From assembly GCF_022664395.1 (NCBI RefSeq), contig NZ_JAKRET010000006.1, forward strand, positions 186,001 to 250,000: a stretch of 64,000 nucleotides of DNA, written 5' to 3'. The DNA is from Sphingomonas lacusdianchii (GTDB lineage Bacteria > Pseudomonadota > Alphaproteobacteria > Sphingomonadales > Sphingomonadaceae). This document shows, piece after piece, positions 35,322-43,269 of the stretch. Every line of letters starts with the position of its first letter. Position 1 is the first letter of the stretch. The translations under genes and the position numbers were made by a program. A model generated the notes under the pieces. The model did no database searches. It saw only the letters and a list, made by a program, of their open reading frames with translations, and was not told the DNA's origin.

Positions 35322-36733
35322 CCGCGCGTCCGCACCAGACTGCGCGTGCGACCATAAGCGAGGTAGAACAGCACGCCGACCACGTTCCACAGCCCGAAGC
35401 GCACCAGCGTCTGCGTCGGCAGGCTGACCAGCAGATACACGCAGCCGAGGATCGCCAGCGTCCCCACCACGAACGGCGCCGGGCAACGGAATACGCGCTT
35501 CAGCTCGGGCGCCCGCCGGCGCAGCACCATCATGCACGTCGCCACCGCGATGAACGCCAGCAGCGTGCCGGCATTGGCCAGTTCGGCAATCTCGTCGAGC
35601 CGGAAGAAGCCGGCCACCGCCGCCACGAACACGCCGGTCACCATCGTCACCAGCGCGGGCGACCCGGTCCGCGCCGACACGCGGCTCAGGCTTCGCGGCA
35701 GCAACCCGTCGCGCGACATCACGAAGAAGATGCGGCTCTGCCCATACATCATCACCAGGATGACCGACGGCAGCGCGATCAGCGCCGCCAGCCCGATCGC
35801 CCATGCGGCAAAGGGATGCTGGAGCGTGCGCAGCACATAGGCCAGCGGCTCGGCCGAGCGGCCGAGATCGATATAGCTGACCGCGCCGATCGCGGCGACC
35901 GCGACGCCCATATAGATGGCGGTACACGCCGCCATCGACCCGATGATCCCGATCGTCAGGTCACGCCCCGGATTGCGCGCTTCCTCCGCCGAGGTCGCGA
36001 CCGCATCGAAGCCGTAAAAGGCGAAGAACACGATCGCCGCCGCCGCCATCACCCCGCGCGTCGCCCCGCCCTGCACCTGGCTGCCAAAGCCGTACGGCAT
36101 GAACGGTTCGAAATTGCCGCCGTTGAACGCCGGCAGCGCAAAGGCGACGAATACCGCCAGCGCGACCATCTTGATCGCGACCAGCACGATGTTGAACGTC
36201 GCGCTCTCGCGCGTCCCCGCGACCAGCATGCCGGCAATGCCCAGCGCCACCAGCACCGCCGGCAGGTTCACGATTCCCCCGCCATGCGGCCCCGACAACA
36301 GCATCGCCGGCAGCTGCACGCCCGCGCTCTGCAGCCACCCGACCAGATAGGCCGACCAGCCGACCGCGACCGTCGAACAGGCGAGCGAATATTCGAGGAT
36401 CAGGCTCCACCCGACGACCCACGCCACGCCTTCGCCGATCACCGAATAGCTGTAGGTGTATGCGCTGCCCGCGGTCGGGATCAGCGTCGCCATCTCGGCA
36501 TAGGCCAGCGCCGCGCAGGCGCACACCGCCCCCGCGATCGCGAAGGACAGGATCACCGCCGGCCCGGCGCGATCCGCACCAACCCCGGTCAGCGTATAGA
36601 TGCCGGTCCCGACGATCGCACCGATGCCGAGCGCGATCAGATGCGGCCAGCTCAGCGTCTTGCGCAATTTGCGATCCGGCTCCGCATCGCCTGCGTCGAG
36701 GGGCTTCAGCGGCCCCCATATCCCTCGTGCCAA
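35318..36733 (-). CDS. APC-superfamily amino-acid permease
   Basis: The 471-residue protein has about 12 membrane helices and the APC substrate motif 'GIGAIVGTGIYTLTG' in helix 1, then 'AIAGAVCACAALAYAE' and 'FFAFYGFDAVATSAEEARNPGRDL' in helix 6. This is the CAT-like branch of cationic or neutral amino acid transporters. In this operon it most likely imports hydroxyproline or a small Hyp peptide. The start is TTG at 36733, supported by AAAGGGGAG about eight bases upstream. The flavoenzyme gene overlaps its stop. Confidence 0.88.
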   Translation of the reverse strand: MARGIWGPLKPLDAGDAEPDRKLRKTLSWPHLIALGIGAIVGTGIYTLTGVGADRAGPAVILSFAIAGAVCACAALAYAEMATLIPTAGSAYTYSYSVIGEGVAWVVGWSLILEYSLACSTVAVGWSAYLVGWLQSAGVQLPAMLLSGPHGGGIVNLPAVLVALGIAGMLVAGTRESATFNIVLVAIKMVALAVFVAFALPAFNGGNFEPFMPYGFGSQVQGGATRGVMAAAAIVFFAFYGFDAVATSAEEARNPGRDLTIGIIGSMAACTAIYMGVAVAAIGAVSYIDLGRSAEPLAYVLRTLQHPFAAWAIGLAALIALPSVILVMMYGQSRIFFVMSRDGLLPRSLSRVSARTGSPALVTMVTGVFVAAVAGFFRLDEIAELANAGTLLAFIAVATCMMVLRRRAPELKRVFRCPAPFVVGTLAILGCVYLLVSLPTQTLVRFGLWNVVGVLFYLAYGRTRSLVRTRG

Positions 36734-36763
36734 GCCCCGCTCCCCTTTGTGATCTGTTCTGCG

Positions 36764-37759
36764 TCACACCACCGTGAAGCCGGCGAAGAACGGGTCCTCG
36801 CGATCGATCCAGATCGTGTTGAAACCCGTCGCGATTGCCGACCCCTCGATCGACGGCACGATCGCCGGCTGGTCGCCGATCATCGTCTCCGCCTCGACCC
36901 GCCCGACGAAGCGGCTGCCGATATAGCTTTCATGCACGAAGCGGTCGCCGACCCGCAACCGTCCGGTCGCCGCCAGATGCGCGAGGCGCGCCGAGGTGCC
37001 GGTCCCGCACGGGCTGCGGTCGATCGCGCGCTCGCCATAGAATACCGCGTTGCGCCCGTCCGCCCCCTCGCCCTTCGGCTTGTCCGCCCACAGCACATGG
37101 CTGACCCCGCGGATCGTCGGCTCCGTCGGGTGCACCGGTTCATAGACCGCGCGCACCAGTTCGCGGATCGTTCGGCTGAGTTCCACGATCCGCGCCGCGC
37201 CCAGATCGTCGAGCCCGGTATAGGCCTCCTGCGGCTCGATGATCGCGTAATAATTGCCGCCATAGGCGACATCGATCGACAGCGGCCCGAAGCCCGGCAC
37301 GTCGATCTCAAGTCCCCGCTTCGCCAGATAGGCGGGCACGTTGCGGATCTTCACCGAACGGACCCGATTACCCTCCGCGACATAATCGATATCGATCACC
37401 CCGGCCGGCACCTCGATGCGCAACCGCCCCGGCTCGCGCGGGGTAATCAGGCCGTGTTCCAGCCCGAAGGTTATCATCCCGATCGTGCCGTGCCCGCACA
37501 TCGGCAGGCAGCCCGACGTCTCGATGAACAGGATCGCCGCATCCGCATCGCCGCACGGCGGGTACAGGAACCCGCCGGACATCATGTCGTGCCCGCGCGG
37601 TTCGAAGCACAACCCGGTGCGGATCCAGTCGAAGCGCGCCAGGAAATCCTGGCGCCGCTCCGCCATGCTGGCACCCCGCAACAGCGGCGCGCCCCCAGCC
37701 ACCAGACGGACGGGATTGCCCGCCGTGTGGCCGTCGATGCAGAAGAAGGTGTGCCGCAT
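36764..37759 (-). CDS. 4-hydroxyproline 2-epimerase (proline racemase superfamily)
   Basis: The 331-residue protein has both catalytic cysteines of the epimerase/racemase type: C88 in 'MCGHGTIG' and C251 in 'SPCGTGTSA'. A Thr at the second position would indicate trans-3-hydroxyproline dehydratase instead. It begins 'FFCIDGHTAGNPVRL' and ends 'TIWIDREDPF', close to known HypE enzymes. It converts trans-4-hydroxy-L-proline to cis-4-hydroxy-D-proline. The ATG overlaps the DHDPS-family stop (TGATG) and the permease start follows 30 bp on. Confidence 0.92.
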   Translation of the reverse strand: MRHTFFCIDGHTAGNPVRLVAGGAPLLRGASMAERRQDFLARFDWIRTGLCFEPRGHDMMSGGFLYPPCGDADAAILFIETSGCLPMCGHGTIGMITFGLEHGLITPREPGRLRIEVPAGVIDIDYVAEGNRVRSVKIRNVPAYLAKRGLEIDVPGFGPLSIDVAYGGNYYAIIEPQEAYTGLDDLGAARIVELSRTIRELVRAVYEPVHPTEPTIRGVSHVLWADKPKGEGADGRNAVFYGERAIDRSPCGTGTSARLAHLAATGRLRVGDRFVHESYIGSRFVGRVEAETMIGDQPAIVPSIEGSAIATGFNTIWIDREDPFFAGFTVV

Positions 37760-38694
37760 CAGGCGGCGATGGTGGAGACGGGCGCCGCCTTGAGCACCGG
37801 CCGCGTCGCCGCGCACTTCTCGACCATCGCGATCACCTCGGCCCGGCGCGCGCCTTCCAGCGGCAGGCGCGGCAAGCGAACGCGTTCGGACCCGCGACCC
37901 ATGATCTCCTCGGCCAGCTTGATCGACTGGACCAGGTCATGCTCGGCATCAAGGTGCAGCAGCGGCATGAACCAGCGATAGATGCGCCGCGCCTCTTCCC
38001 AGTCGCCGCGATCGACCGCCGCGATCAGCGCGACCGATTCCTGCGGGAAGGCGCTGGTCAGGCCCGACACCCAGCCGCTGGCACCCAGCAACATCCCCTC
38101 CAGTGCGACATCGTCCAGCCCAGCCATCACGATGTAACGGTCGCCGAAGCGGTTAATGACGTCGGTGAAGCGGCGCGGATCGGGCGCGCTTTCCTTGACC
38201 GCGACGATGTTCTTGACCGGCTCAAGCAGTTCGAGCGTCGCGAAATCGACCGACACGCGATAGGCGGGCGGATTGTTGTACAGCATGATCGGCAGCCCGG
38301 TCGCTTCCGCCACGGTGCGGAAATGCGTCGCCAGTTCGTTGGGCGTGGGCACATAGACCATCGCCGGCAACAGCATCAGCGCGTCGACGCCGATGTCTTC
38401 GACCTCCTTCGCGAACGCCGCCGCCCGGCGCGTCGTGAATTCCGACACGCCGCATACCAAAGGCACGCGTCCGCCGACCGCCTCGACACCGGCGCGCAGC
38501 ACCGCATGCTTTTCCTCGACGTCGAGCGAATTATTCTCGCCACAGGTGCCGAGCAGGATCAACCCGTCGACACCGTCCTCGACCAACGCTACCAATCCAC
38601 GCTGCGTCGCGTCGATATCGACCGAACCATCCGCCGCGAACTGCGTCGTCGCTGCGGGATAGACGCCCGTCCACATGCTCGAACCAGAAACCAC
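37759..38694 (-). CDS. DHDPS-family protein, probable delta1-pyrroline-4-hydroxy-2-carboxylate deaminase (LhpC-like)
   Basis: The 311-residue TIM-barrel aldolase/NAL-family protein has a Schiff-base Lys (about K167) in 'VAVKESAPD', Tyr in 'MLYNNPP' and the 'GTCGENNSL' carboxylate loop. In hydroxyproline catabolism the LhpC branch of this family deaminates the cyclic imine to alpha-ketoglutarate semialdehyde. Its place beside the epimerase and flavoenzyme fits. GTG at 38694 is chosen because GGAGG lies five bases upstream; ATG at 38706 or 38676 are alternatives. It is the first gene of the operon, just after the operator. Confidence 0.85.
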   Translation of the reverse strand: MVSGSSMWTGVYPAATTQFAADGSVDIDATQRGLVALVEDGVDGLILLGTCGENNSLDVEEKHAVLRAGVEAVGGRVPLVCGVSEFTTRRAAAFAKEVEDIGVDALMLLPAMVYVPTPNELATHFRTVAEATGLPIMLYNNPPAYRVSVDFATLELLEPVKNIVAVKESAPDPRRFTDVINRFGDRYIVMAGLDDVALEGMLLGASGWVSGLTSAFPQESVALIAAVDRGDWEEARRIYRWFMPLLHLDAEHDLVQSIKLAEEIMGRGSERVRLPRLPLEGARRAEVIAMVEKCAATRPVLKAAPVSTIAA

Positions 38695-38715
38695 ATCATC
38701 CTCCATGATCGTGTT

Positions 38716-38729
38716 TTTCGTATACGATA
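38716..38729. promoter_or_regulatory. Operator upstream of the hydroxyproline operon
   Basis: TTTCGTATACGATA matches the perfect palindrome at 24312-24325 in 13 of 14 positions. It lies about 21 bp upstream of the chosen start and 11 bp before its Shine-Dalgarno sequence, close enough to block transcription or early initiation. Confidence 0.7.
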
Positions 38730-38814
38730 TTAGGTGGAGGATGCCAACTGAAATCGGAGCGGTGGTTTGTGAGGACGATCGGACGTCCGTTCCATGCGCC
38801 CATGGTCCCTATTC

Positions 38815-39014
38815 ATCCCCTCCCCTCGATAGGGGAGGGGGTTAGCGGAGCTTGCCAGCGTGCTGGCTAGCGCAGCTTGGGAGAGGGGTCGGGCGAGCCA
38901 AAGGCTCGCGCGCTCGCTCGGGCGAGCGCATCACCCCTCACCCAGCTCCGACTAAGCCTTTGCCACGCAAAGACCAAGTCTGCGCAACCCTCTCCCCTCT
39001 ACGAGGGGCGAGGG
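38815..39014. repeat. Repeat-rich gap between the hydroxyproline operon and the esterase gene
   Basis: It contains short inverted pairs: CCCCTCCCCTCGATAGGGGAGGGG, GCTTGCCAGC/GCTGGCTAGC, GCGAGCC-AAAG-GCTCGCG and CCCTCTCCCC/GGGGCGAGGGG. No gene is seen in it. It resembles other sphingomonad intergenic repeat mosaics. Confidence 0.55.
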
Positions 39015-39025
39015 GAAAAACCTTC

Positions 39026-39772
39026 TCACCCCGCCGGATCGATCGCCCGCAACCGCCCGGCCACCACCGGCCCCAGCCGGGCCACGATCCGGTCGACGCC
39101 CTGCGCATTCGGGTGGATGCCATCGGGCAGCATCAACGCCCGATTGCCGATCACTCCGGCCAGGATGAACGGATCGAGCGTCGCGTCATAGCGCTTGGCC
39201 ATGTCGGGCCAGATGCGGTTGAACGCCGCGGCATAGTCCGGCCCCAGATTGGGCGGCACCATCATGCCGGTCAGCACCACCGGAATGCTGCGCTTTTGCA
39301 ATTCGTCGAGCATCGCCACGAAATTCGCCCGCGTCTCGGCCGGCGGGATCTGCCGCAGCAGGTCGTTGCCGCCCAGCCCCACCAGCACGAGGTCCGGCTT
39401 CCGGTCGAGCCGGTCGAGCGTGTAGACCAGCCGCTGCCGCCCCGCCGCGCTGGTATCGCCCGAAATCCCGGCATTCACCACCCGCGCATTGATGCCCTCG
39501 GCACGCAATGCATCCTGCAGATCGTCGGGCAGGCTGTCGCCGCGGGCAAGGCCATATCCGGCATACAGGCTGTCGCCGAACGCCAGCACCAGCCGCTCCG
39601 GCCCGGCCACCGGCGCCTGCGAAGCGACCGGGGTCGGCGTCGCATCAGCGGCGACGTTCACCGGCGTCGCGTCATTGGCTTCCGACAAATCGGGCTGGTT
39701 GCATCCCGACAGCAGCAACGCGCCTTGGAGAATGGCGAACGCGCCCGCATATGTGGGTCCCTGCTTCGTCAC
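39026..39772 (-). CDS. SGNH-family esterase/lysophospholipase (TesA-like), lipoprotein
   Basis: The 248-residue protein has a lipoprotein-type signal with lipobox 'LLLSGC', then an SGNH hydrolase domain: 'VLAFGDSLYAGYGL' (block I Ser), 'NAGISGDTSAAG' (block II Gly), 'VGLGGNDLL' (block III Asn) and 'LPDGIHPNAQG' (block V Asp/His). E. coli TesA is an acyl-CoA thioesterase/arylesterase in the periplasm. It is divergent from the ABC pair next door, the classic tesA-ybbA-ybbP arrangement. GTG at 39772 is taken as start; GTG at 39784 is also possible. Confidence 0.88.
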   Translation of the reverse strand: MTKQGPTYAGAFAILQGALLLSGCNQPDLSEANDATPVNVAADATPTPVASQAPVAGPERLVLAFGDSLYAGYGLARGDSLPDDLQDALRAEGINARVVNAGISGDTSAAGRQRLVYTLDRLDRKPDLVLVGLGGNDLLRQIPPAETRANFVAMLDELQKRSIPVVLTGMMVPPNLGPDYAAAFNRIWPDMAKRYDATLDPFILAGVIGNRALMLPDGIHPNAQGVDRIVARLGPVVAGRLRAIDPAG

Positions 39773-39787
39773 TGGCGAAAACACTCC

Positions 39788-40483
39788 ATGCAATCCGTTT
39801 CGAACGATATGGTCATCGACGCGCGCGGTGTCACCCTGACGCTCGGCGAAGGCGACGCCGCGACCCGCATCCTGCACGGCATCGACCTTGCCGTCCCCGC
39901 CGGAACCAGCGTCGCACTGCTGGGCGCATCGGGATCGGGCAAGTCGTCGCTGATGGCGGTGCTGTCCGGGCTGGAGCGCGCCAGCGGCGGACAGGTCCAT
40001 GTCGCCGGCGCCGATTTCGGCGCGATGGGCGAGGACGATCTGGCCCGCGCGCGGCGCGGCCGGATCGGCATCGTGCTACAGGCTTTCCACCTGCTGCCGA
40101 CGATGACCGCATTGGAAAATGTCGCGGTGCCGATGGAACTGGCCGGGGTCGCCGACGCCTTTGCCCGTGCCGAGGCCGAACTGGCCTCGGTCGGCCTCGG
40201 CCATCGCCTCCACCATTATCCGACGCAGTTGTCGGGCGGCGAGCAACAGCGCGTCGCCATCGCCCGCGCGCTGGCCGGACGCCCGGCCTTGGTCTTCGCC
40301 GACGAACCGACCGGCAATCTCGACCGCGCGACCGGCCATGCGATCATGGACCTGCTGTTCGAACGCCGCGCCGCCACGCAGGCGACATTGCTGGTCATCA
40401 CCCACGATCCGGCGCTGGCCGAACGCTGCGACCGGGTGGTCGAACTCGCTGACGGTCGCATCGCACGGGATACGGGGCGATGA
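39788..40483 (+). CDS. ABC transporter ATP-binding protein (YbbA/LolD-like)
   Basis: The 231-residue ATPase has Walker A 'GASGSGKSSL' (about residues 42-51), Q-loop 'VLQAFHLLPTMTALENV', signature 'LSGGEQQRVAIARAL', Walker B 'LVFADEPTGNLD' and H-loop His in 'VITHDP'. It belongs to the MacB/LolD clade that partners FtsX-like permeases. The permease gene follows after a 148-bp gap occupied by a palindromic repeat. YbbA-YbbP with TesA is thought to act on lipids or hydrophobic compounds in the envelope. Confidence 0.93.
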   Translation: MQSVSNDMVIDARGVTLTLGEGDAATRILHGIDLAVPAGTSVALLGASGSGKSSLMAVLSGLERASGGQVHVAGADFGAMGEDDLARARRGRIGIVLQAFHLLPTMTALENVAVPMELAGVADAFARAEAELASVGLGHRLHHYPTQLSGGEQQRVAIARALAGRPALVFADEPTGNLDRATGHAIMDLLFERRAATQATLLVITHDPALAERCDRVVELADGRIARDTGR

Positions 40484-40498
40484 GACGACCGCCCTTCC

Positions 40499-40588
40499 GT
40501 ACCCCGGCGAAGGCCGGGGCCCAGTTGGGGGACGGCAGCAACCTACCGGCAAGCCTTCGCAACTGGACCCCGGCCTCCGCCGGGGTAC
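40499..40588. repeat. Palindromic repeat, ccccggcg-aggccgggg type (copy 2)
   Basis: The outer arms GTACCCCGGCGAAGGCCGGG and CCCGGCCTCCGCCGGGGTAC are almost perfectly complementary. Inner CCCAGTTGGGG and CAACTGG arms repeat the plan of the copy at 6974-7064. It is inserted between the ATPase and permease genes of one operon. Confidence 0.75.
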
Positions 40589-40631
40589 GGCACGAGCTTG
40601 GCCGGCGGCACGACGATCGCGGAGCCATCGC

Positions 40632-43124
40632 ATGACCGAATGGCGTCTCGCGTGGAAGTTCGCCCGCCGCGAACTCGATGCCCGCTTCCGCGGTCTCCGC
40701 CTGTTGCTGGTCTGCCTCATCCTCGGCGTCGGCGCGCTGGCCGCGATCGGCAGCCTCACCCAATCGATCACCGCCGAGCTATCCGCCCGTGGCCGCAGCC
40801 TGTTGGGCGGCGATCTCGAACTCTCGGTGTCGCAGCGGACCGCCAGCGATGCCGAGCGGCGGTCGATGGAAAAACTGGGCCGCGCGTCCGAAACGCTGCG
40901 CATGCAGTCGATGGGTGTCAACTTCGACGGGGAAACGGCCCCGATCGAACTGAAAGCGGTCGACCGCGTCTATCCGCTCTACGGCACGCTGACGCTGCAA
41001 ACCGGCACCGCCCGCCCGCTCTTGCCCACCGAAACCTATGTCGGCCCCGCGCTGGTCGAACGGCTGAAACTGCGTGTCGGCGGTCCGGTCCGCTTCGGCA
41101 CCGCGCGCTTCACCGTCGCCGGGATCATCGCCGACGAACCCGACCGGCTGAGCGAAGGTTTTACTTTAGGTGCAGTGGCTTTGGTCTCGCTGGAGGGGTT
41201 ACAGCGCACCGGCCTGATCGCGCCCGGCAGCCTGTATGAAAGCAAATACCGCATCGCCAGCCGCTATGATCCGGCGCAGGCGATCAAGGCGTTTACCGAC
41301 CGCTATCCGGCGCAGGGCTGGGACAGCCGCACCCGCGACCGCGCCTCGCCGGGGGCCGAACGCTTCCTGACGCGCATGGGCGAATTTCTGGTGCTGGTCG
41401 GTCTCACCGCGCTGGTCATCGCCGGCATCGGCGTCGGCAACGGCGTGTCGAGCTACCTTGCCACCCGTCGTTCGAGCATCGCCACGCTCAAGGTATTGGG
41501 CGCGACCTCCGGCCTGATCGCACGCGTCTATCTGCTTCAGATCATGGCGGTCTCGGCGATCGGTATCGCCATCGGCCTCGCGATCGGCGTCGCCGCCGTG
41601 CCGCTGATCGTCGCGGTCGCAGGCGACGTCCTGCCGGTCGCGCCACGCTTCGCGATCCAGCCCCTGCCGTTGCTACAGGCCGCCGCCTATGGCCTGCTGA
41701 TTGCGCTCGCCTTCGCCGCCCCGCCGTTGTTGGCGGCAGGCGCAGTCCCCGCCGCAGGACTGTTGCGGGGCGTCCATGACCCTCGCAAACCACCCCGCTG
41801 GAAGGCGGCGATCTGGATGGGCGCGGCGTTCGCGGGCATCGTCGCGCTAGTCCTGACCACCAGCGAACGACCGTGGTTCGGCGCGGCCTTCCTCGCGGCC
41901 GCAACCGGACTTCTCCTTATTTTATCGATACTTGGCTGGTCGATCCGCTGGGCCGCGGCGCGGCTGCCCCGCCCCCGCCGCCCCCTGTTGCGCCTAGCGG
42001 TCAGCGCGCTGCACCGCCCCGGCGCGCGCACCGGCGCACTGGTCGTGGCGCTCGGGCTCGGCCTGACCCTGTTCGTCCTGCTGGCGACGATCCGCACCAG
42101 CCTCGATGCCAACATCGCACGCACCGTCCCGGCCCGCGCCCCCGCCCTCTTCGCGCTCGACGTGCCCCCGGCGCAGGAATCGTCGTTCCGTGCAACTATC
42201 GTCAACTTCCAGCCCGACGCCGATATCCAGACCGTCCCCCTGATGCGCGGCACGATCACCGCCTATGGCACCACCCGCGTCGCCGACCTGAAGACGATTC
42301 CCGAAGGCGCTTGGGCGCTGCGCGGCGAACGCGGCCTGACCTTCGCCCGCACCCTGCCGCCCGGCAGCGAACTGGTCGCGGGTCGATGGTGGCCTGCGGA
42401 CTATGCCGGCAAACCGCTGGTATCGGTCGACGAACGCATGGGCGAAGCGCTGAACCTGAAGCTCGGCGATCCGCTGACGATCAGCGTCGCCGGACAGGAA
42501 CGCACCGCGACGATCGCCTCGTTCCGCAAGATCGAATGGGACAATATGGGCTTCAATTTCGTGATGGTATTCAGCCCCAACGCCCTGTCCGACGTTCCGC
42601 ACAACCTTGCCGCTACCATCACCATGCCCCCCGGCCGCGAACGCGTCATCCTGCGTGCGCTGTCGGCGCGCTTCCCCTCGACCTCGGTCGTCGAGGTGCG
42701 CGAGGTAATTGGGCAAGTCCGCGATATCGTGTCGCAAATGGCCACTGCCATCGCGGCTGCGGCGGGCATCGCCATCCTCGCCGGCATCGCCGTGCTGATC
42801 GGGGCGATCGCCGCGGCGCGCGAGACGCGGACCTATGATTCGGTGATCCTGAAGACGCTTGGCGCCACCCGCGGCCAGATTCTGGCGGCACAGGCGCTCG
42901 AATATCTGCTGCTCGCCGCGATCCTCGCCGCGCTGGCGGCGGCGATCGGCATCGCCGGCGGCTGGTATGTCGTGGTCGAACTGTTCGCGTTCGACTGGCT
43001 GCCCGACTATCGCGCGATCGGCCTGACGCTCGCGACCGGGGTCGGGGTTACCGTCGGCATCGGTCTGCTCGGCGCCCTGCCGATCCTGAGCGCGCGACCG
43101 GCAAGGGCATTGCGCGAACTGTAA
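40632..43124 (+). CDS. FtsX-family ABC transporter permease (YbbP-like)
   Basis: The 830-residue permease has two FtsX/MacB repeats: an N-terminal helix ('LLLVCLILGVGALAAIGSL'), an extracytoplasmic domain to about residue 250, three helices with 'GVSSYLATRRSSIATLKVLGA', a second central helix pair, and a C-terminal FtsX unit with 'ARETRTYDSVILKTLGAT'. This ten-helix layout is that of E. coli YbbP. With the adjacent ATPase it probably forms a mechanotransmission or lipid-extraction complex working with the divergent esterase; the substrate is unknown. Confidence 0.92.
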   Translation: MTEWRLAWKFARRELDARFRGLRLLLVCLILGVGALAAIGSLTQSITAELSARGRSLLGGDLELSVSQRTASDAERRSMEKLGRASETLRMQSMGVNFDGETAPIELKAVDRVYPLYGTLTLQTGTARPLLPTETYVGPALVERLKLRVGGPVRFGTARFTVAGIIADEPDRLSEGFTLGAVALVSLEGLQRTGLIAPGSLYESKYRIASRYDPAQAIKAFTDRYPAQGWDSRTRDRASPGAERFLTRMGEFLVLVGLTALVIAGIGVGNGVSSYLATRRSSIATLKVLGATSGLIARVYLLQIMAVSAIGIAIGLAIGVAAVPLIVAVAGDVLPVAPRFAIQPLPLLQAAAYGLLIALAFAAPPLLAAGAVPAAGLLRGVHDPRKPPRWKAAIWMGAAFAGIVALVLTTSERPWFGAAFLAAATGLLLILSILGWSIRWAAARLPRPRRPLLRLAVSALHRPGARTGALVVALGLGLTLFVLLATIRTSLDANIARTVPARAPALFALDVPPAQESSFRATIVNFQPDADIQTVPLMRGTITAYGTTRVADLKTIPEGAWALRGERGLTFARTLPPGSELVAGRWWPADYAGKPLVSVDERMGEALNLKLGDPLTISVAGQERTATIASFRKIEWDNMGFNFVMVFSPNALSDVPHNLAATITMPPGRERVILRALSARFPSTSVVEVREVIGQVRDIVSQMATAIAAAAGIAILAGIAVLIGAIAAARETRTYDSVILKTLGATRGQILAAQALEYLLLAAILAALAAAIGIAGGWYVVVELFAFDWLPDYRAIGLTLATGVGVTVGIGLLGALPILSARPARALREL

Positions 43125-43128
43125 AAAT

Positions 43129-43260
43129 TCTCTCCGGCACGGGGAGGGGGACCGCCGCGAAGCGGTGGTGGAGGGGGGTGCGGCATACGAAACCGTATCG
43201 TTCGCGGACATCCCCGTCCACCAGCCTGTGGCTGGTCCCCCTCCCCGTGCCGGGGAGGAT
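43129..43260. repeat. Palindromic repeat, cctccccggcacggggagg type (copy 2)
   Basis: TCTCCGGCACGGGGAGGGGG and the complementary CCCCCTCCCCGTGCCGGGGA bracket inner arms ACCGCCGCGAAGCGGTGGTG and CACCAGCCTGTGGCTGG, as in the copy at 10091-10219. It separates the convergent permease and helicase genes. Confidence 0.8.
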
Positions 43261-43269
43261 TTGGAAATG

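Noticed and set aside
36764..37759. trans-3-hydroxy-L-proline dehydratase as the function of the racemase-family gene
   Set aside because: The second catalytic position is Cys ('SPCGTGTSA'); dehydratases have Thr there, so an epimerase is the better call.
35816..37981. Open frame of 721 codons on the + strand opposite the permease and epimerase genes
   Set aside because: Arg/Asp/His-rich shadow of two conserved genes; no recognizable motif or ribosome binding site.
38815..39014. Possible CRISPR or tandem array
   Set aside because: The repeats are short inverted pairs of differing sequence, without regular spacing or spacers.
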